A DNA stretch of 64,000 nt from positions 54,433 through 118,432 of the forward strand of contig CAYVOK010000010.1 of NCBI GenBank assembly GCA_964453335.1, given 5' to 3'. The notes beneath the pieces are model-generated. The model ran no database searches, was not told the DNA's origin, and worked only from the letters and a program-made list of their open reading frames with translations. This DNA is from VGBO01 sp964453335 (lineage in GTDB: Bacteria > Actinomycetota > Acidimicrobiia > Acidimicrobiales > CAIXPF01). This document shows positions 33,502 to 42,287 of this stretch, in pieces. A program made the position numbers and the translations under genes. How positions within the stretch are numbered: the first letter of the stretch is position 1; each line of letters starts with the position of its first letter.

Positions 33502-34656
33502 TCAGGAACCGAGAGAGGCGTACACGGCCCGGAGGAGCGTGTGGGCGCGGTCGTCACCGACGGTGCCCTCCCCCATCCGGTTCATCACGTAGGCGAGCGT
33601 GAAGTTCGCGTCGAGGTCGTTCACGACGAGCGAACCACCCCAACCGCCCCAGTAGCAGAGGCGCGGGTTCGGGCCGATCGGGGCGCGGGGCGAGTTGAGC
33701 CCGTACCCGATCCCGAACGTCACCCCGATACCGAGCACGAGGTCCCGACCGGCGGCCTGCACCTCGAGGATCCGCTCGCAGATCTCCGCCGGCAGCAGAC
33801 GGTGCCCGTCGAGCACGCCGCCGTGGGAGACCGCCGCCTGCGCCCGGGCGACCGAGCGGGCGTTGCCGTGTCCGCCGGCAGCGGGGATCTCGGCCCGCCG
33901 CCATGCGGTCGTCGAGGACGACTCGGCTCGCATGACCGGGTTCGCCATCGTCCGGTACCCGAGCGACGCCGTGTCGGCGGAGACGCCGCTCGCGAGCGGC
34001 GGTGCCGGGATCAGGTCGCCGATCCGGTGGTCGTGTTCTGCCGGTGTGCCGATGTGGAAGTCCGTGCCGAGCGGACCGGCGATCTCGTCCGCGAACCAGC
34101 GGCCGATGGACCGCCCGGTGACCCGTCGGACGACCTCGCCGACGAGGTACCCCTGGGTGAGTGCGTGGTAGCCGGAACGGCTGCCGGGCTCCCACCAGGG
34201 GGCCTGGGCGCCGAGCAGGTCGGCACAGCGTCGGTGGTCGTAGAGGTCCTCGATGGTGAGCGGTTCGTCCCAGCCCGAGAGCCCGGCGGTGTGCGCGAGC
34301 AGGTGGCGGACGAGGACGCCCTCCTTGCCGTGCGCGGCGAACTCCGGCCAGTAGCGGGCGACGGGGGCGTCGAGATCGATCTCGCCCCGACCGGCGAGGA
34401 CCAGCGCGACGAGGTTGCACATCGTCTTCGTGGTGGAGAACACGTTGACGATCGTGTCCCGCTCCCACGGGCGGGTGCGCGCCACGTCGAGGTGGCCGCC
34501 CCACAGGTCGACGACGGTCCGGCCGCCGGCGATGACCGACACCGACGCCCCGACGTCCGCGCCCGCCGGCGCGTCGTCGGCGAAGTTCGCGGCGAACGCC
34601 TCGCGCACCGCTGCGAAGCGCTCGTCGCAGTGACCGTCCAACGGCAGCGCGGTCAT
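33502..34656 (-). CDS. Serine hydrolase of the beta-lactamase (class C) fold
   Basis: A 384-residue protein of the EstB/LACTB type. The nucleophile motif SxxK reads STTK in VNVFSTTKTMCNLV, YHA follows in SGYHALTQGYL (the tyrosine motif YxN is altered), and GGHGN stands near the position of the KTG-type motif. No signal peptide is visible, so cytoplasmic esterase activity is more likely than beta-lactam resistance. Its ATG overlaps the SDR stop (ATGA), and the two genes are coupled. It is convergent with rel, 5 bases apart. Confidence 0.88.
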   Translation of the reverse strand: MTALPLDGHCDERFAAVREAFAANFADDAPAGADVGASVSVIAGGRTVVDLWGGHLDVARTRPWERDTIVNVFSTTKTMCNLVALVLAGRGEIDLDAPVARYWPEFAAHGKEGVLVRHLLAHTAGLSGWDEPLTIEDLYDHRRCADLLGAQAPWWEPGSRSGYHALTQGYLVGEVVRRVTGRSIGRWFADEIAGPLGTDFHIGTPAEHDHRIGDLIPAPPLASGVSADTASLGYRTMANPVMRAESSSTTAWRRAEIPAAGGHGNARSVARAQAAVSHGGVLDGHRLLPAEICERILEVQAAGRDLVLGIGVTFGIGYGLNSPRAPIGPNPRLCYWGGWGGSLVVNDLDANFTLAYVMNRMGEGTVGDDRAHTLLRAVYASLGS

Positions 34657-35387
34657 GCCGACACCCCGCCGTCGACGGTGAGGTGGGCACCGGTGACGTA
34701 GGACGCCTCGTCCGACGCGAGGAACAACACGGCGGCGGCGACCTCGTCGACGGAGCCCATGCGACGCAGCGGCGTGCCGCGCACCATCGCCTCGTTCATC
34801 GCCGGCGGGTTGCCGGCGATCATCGGCGTCTCGATGACACCGGGGTGCACGCTGTTGACCCGGATCCGCCATCGGGCGAGCTCGGACGACGCCGCCGTCG
34901 TCATGCCGGTGACGGCGAACTTCGTGGCGGCGTAGCCGATCATGTACTTCGTCGACCGCAGGCCGGCGCCCGAGGAGATGTTCACGATCGACCCGCCACC
35001 GGCGTCCTTCATGGGGGCGACGACCGCCCGCATCCCGAGGAACACGCCGATCTGGTTGATCGCGACGAGTTGTTCGTAGTCGGCGAGCGTGTGCTCGCCG
35101 ATCGGCGCCGACCGGTAGATCGCCGCGTTGTTCACGAGGACGTCGATGCGTCCGTGCAGCGCGAGCGTCGCCGCGACCACCTCGTCCCATCCGGCCTCGG
35201 ACGACACGTCCTGGTGGTGGAAGCTCACGCCCGCCCCGAGTTCTGCGGCGAGCGCCTCCCCGTCGGCACGGAGCACGTCGGTCGCCACGACCTTCGCTCC
35301 CTCGGCCGCGAACAGGCGGGCCTCCGCCGCCCCCTGGCCGCGTGCGGCTCCGGTGATGATCGCCACCTTGCCCTGCAGTCGTCCCAT
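34653..35387 (-). CDS. Short-chain dehydrogenase/reductase (classical SDR)
   Basis: A 244-residue classical SDR. TGAARGQG is at residues 12-19, NNAAIY replaces the usual NNAG, the catalytic Ser is in NISSGAGLRS and YAATK gives YxxxK. It resembles the SDR at 15229 (shared ARGQGAAEARLFA block and VDGGV C-terminus) and is probably a paralogue. The ribosome-binding site GGGAGGCGGGGG precedes the ATG. It is translationally coupled to the serine hydrolase, so ester hydrolysis and alcohol oxidation may be linked. Confidence 0.9.
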   Translation of the reverse strand: MGRLQGKVAIITGAARGQGAAEARLFAAEGAKVVATDVLRADGEALAAELGAGVSFHHQDVSSEAGWDEVVAATLALHGRIDVLVNNAAIYRSAPIGEHTLADYEQLVAINQIGVFLGMRAVVAPMKDAGGGSIVNISSGAGLRSTKYMIGYAATKFAVTGMTTAASSELARWRIRVNSVHPGVIETPMIAGNPPAMNEAMVRGTPLRRMGSVDEVAAAVLFLASDEASYVTGAHLTVDGGVSA

Positions 35388-35480
35388 CGTCCCCCGCCTC
35401 CCGGTCGGCCGGGCCGCCTCCCCCGGCGACCCGTCCGCAGCCTGCCGCGTCCGAACCCCGGGGGCCAGTCGCCCGGGGGC

Positions 35481-35852
35481 TCAGCCGACGCGGATGCTGA
35501 TGGAACCGGAGGGGTGCAGCGAACAGTTCCCGTCGACGGACAAGGCCTCGGAGAACCGTGTGTCGAGGCGGGAGCCCGGGGTGACGACGAACGGACCGAT
35601 CTCGTGCGGTTCGACGTCGTCGTTCACGATGACGAGCCGGTCCCGCACCTTCATCTCGAGGTCGGCCGGCATGATCTCGACGGTTTCACCCGCTGCGATG
35701 CGGGCGCCGGTTCCCGACGGGATCGTGAAGCTGTGCACGGTCACGGGGGGTGGCCCGACGAGCCGGGCGAGCCCGACCGGCACGGCGACGAGGAGCGAGA
35801 CACCGGCGAGGAAGACGGCGATCGCCCCGGAGGGTCGGTGCAGGACGGCCAC
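35481..35852 (-). CDS. Membrane-anchored cupredoxin-like protein
   Basis: A 123-residue protein. Residues about 8-32 form one hydrophobic segment (signal anchor or uncleaved signal). The rest looks like a small cupredoxin beta-sandwich facing outward: NDDVEPHEIGPF supplies the first His and GNCSLHPSG supplies Cys and the second His. The Met ligand expected after CxxH is replaced, so copper binding would be of altered type or lost. GTG start with TAGCAT six bases upstream. It is divergent from the MFS gene. Confidence 0.7.
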   Translation of the reverse strand: MAVLHRPSGAIAVFLAGVSLLVAVPVGLARLVGPPPVTVHSFTIPSGTGARIAAGETVEIMPADLEMKVRDRLVIVNDDVEPHEIGPFVVTPGSRLDTRFSEALSVDGNCSLHPSGSISIRVG

Positions 35853-35858
35853 GGCCGG

Positions 35859-35864
35859 ATGCTA
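35859..35864 (-). promoter_or_regulatory. -10 element of cupredoxin-like gene (TAGCAT)
   Basis: TAGCAT on the minus strand ends 6 bases before the GTG at 35852, with no Shine-Dalgarno site. Confidence 0.45.
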
Positions 35865-35902
35865 CCGATGCGGCGATACCCCCGGGGGTGCCCCGGGAGT
35901 CC

Positions 35903-35908
35903 TAGGAT
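35903..35908 (+). promoter_or_regulatory. -10 element of MFS transporter with leader (TAGGAT)
   Basis: TAGGAT lies 22 bases before the ATG at 35931. The predicted leader of about 16 bases holds a GGGGGG-AA ribosome-binding site. Confidence 0.45.
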
Positions 35909-35930
35909 CCCTCTCGTCAAGGGGGGAACC

Positions 35931-37223
35931 ATGACGACCACGGAACCGCAGGCGGCGGTCGACGTCGCCAGTCCGGAGATCAGCGCGCTGCAACGGCGCA
36001 CGATCGGCACACTGCTCTCGAGCCAGGTCTGCGGTGGTATCGGCCTCGTGTCGGGCTACGTGGTGACGGCGCTGCTCGCGAAGGACCTCACCGGATCGGC
36101 GACCCTCGCAGGGCTGTCGGCGGCCAGCCTGTCGATCGGTGCGGCCCTCGTGTCGTTCCCGCTGGCCAAGGTGATGGCGAAGTCGGGTCGGCGACATGGA
36201 CTGCGGCTCGGCTACATCCTCGCCACCGCTGGCAGCTTCCTGGCCGTCCTTGCGGCGGTGACGCGCTTCTACCCGCTGCTCCCTCTCGGTGTGATGGGTA
36301 TCGGCGCCGGCAACGCGGCGAACATGGCGACCCGGTACGCCGCCGCCGACCTCGCCACCCCGGAGAAGCGGGCCCGCACGATCGGGATCATCGTGTGGGC
36401 CACCACGATCGGCTCCGGGTTCGGCTCGCTGATCTCGCTGTCGGTCCTCGACCCGGCCGGTCGCCGGATCGGTCTGCCCGACTACGGCGGCTCGTACCTC
36501 ACCGGGGCGATCCTGTTCTTCGCCGCGCTGATGATCGTCCACGTCCGGTTGCGACCCGACCCCCTCGTCGTCGCCGGCGGGGTCGGCAAAGTCGGCGACC
36601 CGAAGCTCCCCTTCAGCACGTCGATGCGACTGATCCTCGCCCATCCGAAGGCCCGCCTCGCGGTGTTCGGCCTCATGGTGAGCCACGCGACGATGGTCGC
36701 CACCATGACGCTCACCCCCCTCCACATGAAGGACGGGAACCAGACGAGCAGCGCGATCAGCATGATGATGTTCCTGCACATCGTCGGTATGTACTTCTTC
36801 TCGCCGGTGGTCGGGCTGATGACGGACCGGTTCGGCCGGTACCCGATGCTCTACGTGGCGAGCGCCCTGTGCATCTGGGGTGCCGTGTGGGCCGCGATCA
36901 CCCCGCCTGAGGAATTCCTCGGCGTGACCGCAGGGATGGCGATCGTCGGCCTCGCGTGGTGCTTCGGCATCGTCGCATCGAGCGGCCTGCTCACCGAGTC
37001 GTTCCCGGTCGAGCAGCGGGCGAGCATCCAGGGCGCCGGGGACCTGTGCATGACCGCCTTCGGTGCGATCGCCGGCATCTCGGCCGGCGCGGTCGTCGCC
37101 GCTCGCAGCTACCGGGATCTGAACATCGGCGCAGCCGGCTTCGGGATCGCCCTCGCGCTCGCGATCGTGGCCACGCAACTCGTCGTGCGCCGCCGACCGA
37201 CGGCCACCCCGCTCGCCGTCTGA
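35931..37223 (+). CDS. Major facilitator superfamily transporter
   Basis: A 430-residue membrane protein with about 12 predicted hydrophobic segments. A basic loop MAKSGRRHGLRLG between segments 2 and 3 corresponds to MFS motif A, and MTDRFGRYPML is the same motif in the second half. A cytoplasmic loop of about 45 residues divides the two halves. Substrate cannot be told from sequence. ATG at 35931 follows a strong polypurine ribosome-binding site. An SDR gene follows 29 bases later and may be co-transcribed. Confidence 0.9.
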   Translation: MTTTEPQAAVDVASPEISALQRRTIGTLLSSQVCGGIGLVSGYVVTALLAKDLTGSATLAGLSAASLSIGAALVSFPLAKVMAKSGRRHGLRLGYILATAGSFLAVLAAVTRFYPLLPLGVMGIGAGNAANMATRYAAADLATPEKRARTIGIIVWATTIGSGFGSLISLSVLDPAGRRIGLPDYGGSYLTGAILFFAALMIVHVRLRPDPLVVAGGVGKVGDPKLPFSTSMRLILAHPKARLAVFGLMVSHATMVATMTLTPLHMKDGNQTSSAISMMMFLHIVGMYFFSPVVGLMTDRFGRYPMLYVASALCIWGAVWAAITPPEEFLGVTAGMAIVGLAWCFGIVASSGLLTESFPVEQRASIQGAGDLCMTAFGAIAGISAGAVVAARSYRDLNIGAAGFGIALALAIVATQLVVRRRPTATPLAV

Positions 37224-37252
37224 CCGACGGTCACCTACCAGGAGGATCGCCC

Positions 37253-38038
37253 ATGGATCTCGGCCTGCGCGGTCGCGTCGTCGTCGTGACCGGCGGCGCG
37301 TCGAACATCGGTAAGGCGATCTGTCAGCAGTTCGCCGCCGAGGGTGCGACCGTCGCCCTGTTCGACCTCGACGCCACGATGGCGCAACGGACCACGGCGG
37401 AGATCACCGCCGCGGGCGGCGCCGTCACGCCGTACGTCGTCGACCTCACCGACACCGAGGCGACGCAGGCCGCCGTCGACGCGGTGGAGGCCGACCTCGG
37501 CCCCGTCGCCGTGCTCGTGAACAACGTCGGATGGAACGGGACCGCCGAGTTCTTCCTCGACCTCACCCCGGAGCGGTGGGAGCTCGCCTACCGGCGCAAC
37601 CTGTTCCCCACGCTCAACGCCAGCCGCGCAGCGCTGCCCCGGATGGTGGAGCGGCGGGAGGGTGCGCTCGTGTCGATCTCCTCCGACGCCGGGTTCGGTG
37701 AGTTCCGCATGGCGGACTATGGGGCGATGAAGGCCGGCGTGATGTCCTTCAGCCGAACGATCGCGAAGGAGTACGGACGTTTCGGGATCCGCTCGAACGT
37801 GGTGTGCCCCGGTCTCGTGCTGCCCGACCCTGCCGACGTCGGCGAGAACAGCCTGTGGGCGGTCGACACGAAGATGGGACCGGCCCAGATCGAGAACATC
37901 ACCTCGGGCATCCCGCTCCGCCGCCGCTCCGAAGCGGTCGACATCGCCTGGTCGGTGCTGTTCCTCGCCTCGGCCCAGGCACGCCAGCTCACCGGTCAGG
38001 TGTTGAGCGTGTCCGGCGGCTTCGCGATGCCGCGCTGA
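37253..38038 (+). CDS. Short-chain dehydrogenase/reductase
   Basis: A 261-residue SDR. The cofactor loop is TGGASNIG, NNVG replaces NNAG, Ser lies in SISSDAGFGEF and YxxxK is YGAMK. Asp in ALFDLDA after strand 2 suggests NAD preference. The ribosome-binding site AGGAGGA sits about 7 bases before the ATG at 37253. It probably forms a two-gene unit with the upstream MFS transporter, consistent with uptake and oxidation of a shared substrate (inference). Confidence 0.9.
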   Translation: MDLGLRGRVVVVTGGASNIGKAICQQFAAEGATVALFDLDATMAQRTTAEITAAGGAVTPYVVDLTDTEATQAAVDAVEADLGPVAVLVNNVGWNGTAEFFLDLTPERWELAYRRNLFPTLNASRAALPRMVERREGALVSISSDAGFGEFRMADYGAMKAGVMSFSRTIAKEYGRFGIRSNVVCPGLVLPDPADVGENSLWAVDTKMGPAQIENITSGIPLRRRSEAVDIAWSVLFLASAQARQLTGQVLSVSGGFAMPR

Positions 38039-38050
38039 CGGGCCGAGCCG

Positions 38051-38818
38051 CTACCCGGCGTCGAGGATCTCGGCGATCTCCGTGAACGGGCTGACCGGCA
38101 CGCCGAGCGGTCCGGTGAACGGGTTCGACATCAGGTAGGTGGCCGTCACGAGCAACGCGGTCGCCGCGACGAGGGCTCCGAGAGCGACGGCGTGGAGCCG
38201 GGCGTTCGAGATGCCGAGGGCAAGCGGGAACAGTGCGCTCGGGACCGCGCCGACGATGATGACGAACAACATGAAGTTGCTCATGCGGGCGTCGGCGTCG
38301 GACAGTCGGTCCTGGCGAGCGTCGTCGGCCCGCACGAGCGAGTCGACCGAGTAGTCGTACGCGACCTCGTTCCCGAAGTCCGCCGGGTCGGCCCGGAGGT
38401 ACACCGCCCACAGCGCGTCGAGCGCCTCCTCGGCCTCGGGAGCGGCGCCGTCACCGGCGGCCATCGACGGCCACTCCTCGTCGCGCACCGCGTCGACGTA
38501 GCTGCCGAGCGCCGTGCGCACCTCCGCCCTGATCGCAGTCGGGAACGCCACGGAGAGTTCCTGGAGGTCGTCGAGGGCAGCGGTCTCGGCGAGGACGAGC
38601 TCCTGAGAGACCTCGAACTTCTCCCAGGTCGCGATGAGGCCGAACGCCAACATCACGGCGTAGAGCACGCCGAGCGTCGCGAAGGTGATGCCGACGGCGT
38701 CGTTGCTCTCGGCGAGGACACCGACGGGGACCCGCCGCCGGACGAGGACCAGCAGTCCCTCGGCGAGCAGCGTCGACACGACGACGACAGCCAACACGAT
38801 CGCGATCGCTCCGCCCAC
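38051..38818 (-). CDS. DUF4239-like (bestrophin-like) membrane protein
   Basis: A 255-residue membrane protein with two hydrophobic segments near the N-terminus (about 4-24 and 42-62), a soluble helical middle of about 115 residues, and two at the C-terminus. The motif VLAESNDAVGITFATLGVLYAVMLAF matches DUF4239, a family with a bestrophin-like arrangement. Function is not established. GTG start follows AGGGGGATCC. Confidence 0.72.
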   Translation of the reverse strand: MGGAIAIVLAVVVVSTLLAEGLLVLVRRRVPVGVLAESNDAVGITFATLGVLYAVMLAFGLIATWEKFEVSQELVLAETAALDDLQELSVAFPTAIRAEVRTALGSYVDAVRDEEWPSMAAGDGAAPEAEEALDALWAVYLRADPADFGNEVAYDYSVDSLVRADDARQDRLSDADARMSNFMLFVIIVGAVPSALFPLALGISNARLHAVALGALVAATALLVTATYLMSNPFTGPLGVPVSPFTEIAEILDAG

Positions 38819-38863
38819 GGATCCCCCTCGCCTCCGACCCGAACAGGACGGGTCACAGCGCGA

Positions 38864-38869
38864 ACTCTA
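38864..38869 (-). promoter_or_regulatory. -10 element of the DUF4239-like gene with leader (TAGAGT)
   Basis: TAGAGT on the minus strand would give a leader of about 38 bases that includes the AGGGGGA ribosome-binding site of the gene starting at 38818. Confidence 0.35.
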
Positions 38870-38917
38870 GGGCGGGGGCGGACGCCCGATCGCGGACCGT
38901 CCGGTCCCCCGGGTCGG

Positions 38918-40381
38918 TCAGCGGACGTCGAACTCGGCGAGATCCGCAGCGCCCATCTCGTCGCAGAACCGCTGCCAGGAGAACGTCCACGTCGCAGGCA
39001 CACCGGTCCGGTCGAGGTACCAGCTCGCACACCCGGTCGCCCACACCGTGCGGGCCGCCGCCGCACGGCGTTCCGCCTCGAAGTCGGCGAGCGCTTCGGG
39101 TGTCGGGCTGACCTCACGCGCCGCACCGGTCCGCACCAGGTCGAGCAGCTTGCGGACGTGGCCGAGCTGCGCGTCGGCGACGTCGATGAGGGAGAAGTTG
39201 CCGACCGGCCCGTTCGGCCCGTTCAGCATGAAGAAGTTCGGCATGTGCGGCACGGTGACCGACAGGTGCGCGACCGGCCCGTCGGCCCACAGCGTGTCGA
39301 GATCGACACCGTCACGCCCGACGACCCGCACCGGTCGCACGAACCGGTCGACGGCGAACCCGGTGGCGAGGACGAGCACGTCGAGCTCGTGCAACACGCC
39401 GTCGTCCGTGCGGACACCGTCCTGCTCGATCTGCGCGATCCGCTCGGTCACGAGACGGGCGTTGGGACGCTGGATCTTCTCGTAGAAGTCGGGCGAGAAG
39501 ATGAGCCGCTTGCAGGCCGCCCGGTAGTCGGGGCGCAACCTCTCGCGCAGCACCGGGTCCGTGACGGTCTCGAGGTTCGAGCGGCACAGCTCCTCGATCT
39601 GCGCGAGTTGCGGGGAGTCGGCGTCGATGACGGCCGAGGAGATGCCGTCCCGGATGGTCCGCTTCATCCGTTCTATCGACGCCTCGAGTGCAGCGGGGTC
39701 GGCGGCGTACCGGGCCCGGTCGGCGTCGCTGTAGTGCTTGTTGTCGCCCTGCATCACCCACTGCGCGCTGCGCTGGAAGAGCGTGAAGGTGGCGACCCGG
39801 TCGACGAGGGCCGAGCAGACCTGCACGGCCGTCGACCCGGTGCCGACCACGCCGACCCGTCGACCGTCGAGCGGCACGTCGTGGTCCCACCGGGCCGTGT
39901 GGAACGCCGCCCCGCCGAACCGGTCGAGACCGGGGATCGCGGGGATGTTCGGATGGTGCAGCACGCCGGTCGCGGCCACGACGGCGGTGAAGCGGCCGTG
40001 GTGACCGGAGGCGGTGGTGAGGTCCCAACCACCGTCACGGAACCGCAGTTCGGTGACCTCGTCACCGAAGCGCACCCGTTCGGTGATGCCGTATCGGTCG
40101 GCGACGGACTGGAAGTAGGCCTGGATCTCCGGGCCGGGGGCGTAGAAGCTGCTCCACCCGGGGTTCCGGGCGAAGGGGTACGTGTAGACGTGGGCGGGCA
40201 CGTCGCAGGAGAGGCCCGGGTAGGTGTTGTCCCGCCACGTGCCACCGACCCGGTCGGCCTTCTCGAAGATCTCGACGTCGATGTCGTCCTCGCCGAGCCG
40301 GATCGCAGCGAGGATGCCGGCCATCCCCGCACCGATCACCGCCACCCGGATGCGCTCCGGTCGTCCTGCGGTCCCGCTCAT
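38918..40381 (-). CDS. Flavin-containing monooxygenase, Baeyer-Villiger type
   Basis: A 487-residue NAD(P)H- and FAD-dependent monooxygenase. VIGAGMAGI binds FAD, GGTWRDNTYPGLSCDVPAHVY is typical of class B monooxygenases, the fingerprint FGGAAFHTARWDHD matches FxGxxxHxxxWD, and GVVGTGSTAV is the NADPH site. Likely substrates are ketones or sterol- or terpene-derived compounds. ATG at 40381 follows GGAGA. A luciferase-like oxidoreductase lies 75 bases upstream on the same strand. Confidence 0.92.
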   Translation of the reverse strand: MSGTAGRPERIRVAVIGAGMAGILAAIRLGEDDIDVEIFEKADRVGGTWRDNTYPGLSCDVPAHVYTYPFARNPGWSSFYAPGPEIQAYFQSVADRYGITERVRFGDEVTELRFRDGGWDLTTASGHHGRFTAVVAATGVLHHPNIPAIPGLDRFGGAAFHTARWDHDVPLDGRRVGVVGTGSTAVQVCSALVDRVATFTLFQRSAQWVMQGDNKHYSDADRARYAADPAALEASIERMKRTIRDGISSAVIDADSPQLAQIEELCRSNLETVTDPVLRERLRPDYRAACKRLIFSPDFYEKIQRPNARLVTERIAQIEQDGVRTDDGVLHELDVLVLATGFAVDRFVRPVRVVGRDGVDLDTLWADGPVAHLSVTVPHMPNFFMLNGPNGPVGNFSLIDVADAQLGHVRKLLDLVRTGAAREVSPTPEALADFEAERRAAAARTVWATGCASWYLDRTGVPATWTFSWQRFCDEMGAADLAEFDVR

Positions 40382-40456
40382 CGTGAGGTCTCCTGCTGCA
40401 CGTCCCGAGTATCGGTCGGTCCGTCGCACCACGCCAAGGCTGCGGGCAGGGGCCGG

Positions 40457-41479
40457 TCAGCGCACCTGCGGCGCCACGTCGGCGGCGAAGCGCTCCATCG
40501 CCGCCCGCACGGACCCGACGGCCATGCCGCCGAGGTCGAACATGAAGGAGAACCGGTCGAGGTCCAACACCGCACGCCAGTGGCCGATCCGGTCGACCAC
40601 CTCGGCTGCACTGCCGCACACGGCAGGCCCCACGAGCATCGCGTCGAAGTCGAAGGGCAGCCGTCGAGCGTGCGGCGTGTAGTCGGCGATGAGGTCCTGC
40701 ACCCACGACCAGTACCGCTCGTAGTGGGGCTCGAAGCCGGCCCTCGCCGCTGCCGGGGTGGCACCCACGTGGCAGTGGGCCACGGCACCGATGCGTGCCG
40801 GGCCCGTGTGCCCGGCCTCCTCCCATGCAGCCCGGTACGCCTCGACGATCGGGACGAACATCTCGGGGCCGGCGAACACGCTCGGGAGCATGAGCGGGAG
40901 ACCGTGTCGCGCCGCGAACCGCGGGGTCTCCGCCGACGTGCCACCCCCCACCCACACGGGGACCCGGCCGTCGGGTCGGGGTCGTGCCGTGAAGTCGACG
41001 AGCGGGGCGCGCACACCACCGGGATGGTCGACCGGGCCGCCGGCGAGGAGGCGCAGCAGGAGCTCCACGTGCTCGTCGAACAGCTCGCGGCTCCGGGCGG
41101 GATCCTGGCCGAGGTAGTCGAACGTGCGGGCGAAGTAGCTGCCACGTCCGGCGACGATCTCGGCCCGTCCGCCCGAGACGCAGTCGAGCGTGGCGTAGTC
41201 CTCCGCCATGCGCACCGGGTCGAGGTTCGCAGCGAGCGTCACCCCGGTCGAGAGCAGGATCCGATCGGTGCGCGCCGCGATCGCCGCGAGGACGACGGGC
41301 GGGGCGGACAGCTGGTACGCGCTCCCGTGGTGCTCGCCGAGCTGCACGAGGTCGAACCCGAGCTCCTCGGCGTGCACCGCCGCGTCGACGATGGCCCGGG
41401 TGCGCGCACCGTCGGTGGGGAGGTGACCCGTCATCGGGTCCGGGAGCACGTCACCGAGGGACAGGAACCCGATCTGCAC
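40457..41479 (-). CDS. Luciferase-like (LLM class) flavin-dependent oxidoreductase
   Basis: A 340-residue TIM-barrel flavoprotein. FDLVQLGEHHGSAYQLSAPPVVLAAIAART and GVTLAANLDPVRMAEDYATLDCVSGGRAEIVAGRGSY are hallmarks of the bacterial luciferase-like monooxygenase group; FMN or F420 use is not distinguishable here. GTG at 41479 has TAGGGT seven bases upstream. Upstream of the Baeyer-Villiger-type gene on the same strand, so they may share a degradative route. Confidence 0.9.
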   Translation of the reverse strand: MQIGFLSLGDVLPDPMTGHLPTDGARTRAIVDAAVHAEELGFDLVQLGEHHGSAYQLSAPPVVLAAIAARTDRILLSTGVTLAANLDPVRMAEDYATLDCVSGGRAEIVAGRGSYFARTFDYLGQDPARSRELFDEHVELLLRLLAGGPVDHPGGVRAPLVDFTARPRPDGRVPVWVGGGTSAETPRFAARHGLPLMLPSVFAGPEMFVPIVEAYRAAWEEAGHTGPARIGAVAHCHVGATPAAARAGFEPHYERYWSWVQDLIADYTPHARRLPFDFDAMLVGPAVCGSAAEVVDRIGHWRAVLDLDRFSFMFDLGGMAVGSVRAAMERFAADVAPQVR

Positions 41480-41486
41480 GGGTCCG

Positions 41487-41492
41487 ACCCTA
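41487..41492 (-). promoter_or_regulatory. -10 element of luciferase-like gene (TAGGGT)
   Basis: TAGGGT on the minus strand ends 7 bases before the GTG at 41479, with no Shine-Dalgarno site. Confidence 0.5.
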
Positions 41493-41525
41493 CCGTCGGG
41501 TGCTCCGTCCCGTCGGGGGTTCCGG

Positions 41526-41602
41526 TGGTGGGCGCTGGGGGATTCGAACCCTCGACCTCAGCCGTGTGAAGGCTGCGCTCTAACCAACTGAGCTAAGCGC
41601 CC
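41526..41602 (-). tRNA. tRNA-Val (anticodon CAC), CCA encoded
   Basis: Read on the minus strand, the acceptor stem is GGGCGCT pairing with AGCGCCC (7 bp). The D arm contains AGCTCAGTTGGTTAGAGC, the anticodon stem CAGCC/GGCTG encloses loop TTCACAC with anticodon CAC, and the T arm contains GGTTCGAATCC. The discriminator is A and CCA is encoded (41526-41528). It decodes GUG, a frequent codon and start codon in this GC-rich genome. Confidence 0.97.
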
Positions 41603-41612
41603 GGGGCCGCTC

Positions 41613-41618
41613 ACCCTA
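41613..41618 (-). promoter_or_regulatory. -10 element of tRNA-Val (TAGGGT)
   Basis: TAGGGT on the minus strand lies 10 bases before the mature tRNA 5' end, leaving a 5' leader of a few bases for RNase P to remove. Confidence 0.5.
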
Positions 41619-41656
41619 GCGCGGGCGGCGGGCGGCCACCCATCCGCGGCCGGGGC

Positions 41657-42280
41657 TCACGACGCTGCGATGCAGGCCGACTCACCCCGGTCGGGCAGGT
41701 ACACGTTCGCCTGGCCGTTCGGGCAGGGGCGCCCGATCGGCACGAAGGCGGTGATCGTCCCGTCGTGCGGGGCGGCACAGTCGACGAGGTCGACCGCGGT
41801 CGGACCGGGGAAGCGCACGCAGTCGCCGACGGCTGCGCCGATCGTGGTCGACGGCGGGGCGGGGGTCGACGACCCACCCCCGGCGAACGCGGTCACGACG
41901 AAGATCACACCGAGGACGACGACCACGGCGATCCACGGCAGCCCGCGGACCACGACCGTTCCCGGCGACACCGCAGGCGGCGGGGCGGCGGGGCGGGCAC
42001 GCGGGGTCGGCCGGGCTGCCGGACGGGTCGCGCCGCCTGCGGTGGACGTCGACGGGAGCCGGAGGCGGGCGTCGTACGCGGCTCTCGCCGTGGGGTCCCC
42101 GAGGACCCGCCACGCCTCGTTGAGCGCGACCATCCGCCGGGCCGCCGCCGCAGCCGCAGCCGGTTCACGCCCCACCCAACGGTCGGGATGGTCGACGCGG
42201 GCGAGACGGCGGTAGGCCGTGCGGATCTCGGCGTGGGACGCGGAGGGGGCGACACCGAGCGTCTCGTAGTGGGTCACCAT
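41657..42280 (-). CDS. DnaJ-domain membrane protein
   Basis: A 207-residue protein. Residues 3-73 form a J domain with the HPD motif (VDHPDRW) that stimulates Hsp70. A Pro/Ala/Thr-rich linker leads to one transmembrane segment (about 113-132), followed by an outward domain of about 70 residues with four or five Cys (GDCVRFPG, LVDCAAPHDG, RPCPNGQ, SACIAAS). That tail resembles the septum-formation-type domain found in actinobacterial membrane proteins. The gene starts 7 bases after the murF stop and is probably co-transcribed with it. Confidence 0.85.
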   Translation of the reverse strand: MVTHYETLGVAPSASHAEIRTAYRRLARVDHPDRWVGREPAAAAAAARRMVALNEAWRVLGDPTARAAYDARLRLPSTSTAGGATRPAARPTPRARPAAPPPAVSPGTVVVRGLPWIAVVVVLGVIFVVTAFAGGGSSTPAPPSTTIGAAVGDCVRFPGPTAVDLVDCAAPHDGTITAFVPIGRPCPNGQANVYLPDRGESACIAAS

Positions 42281-42287
42281 CGTGGTG

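Noticed and set aside
33502..34656. Beta-lactamase
   Set aside because: No export signal, an altered tyrosine motif, and coupling to an SDR; EstB-type esterase is more likely.
38192..41569. Open frame of over 1100 codons on the plus strand across the monooxygenase and luciferase-like genes
   Set aside because: Shadow of three real minus-strand genes; composition is typical of antisense GC-rich DNA and it runs across gene boundaries.
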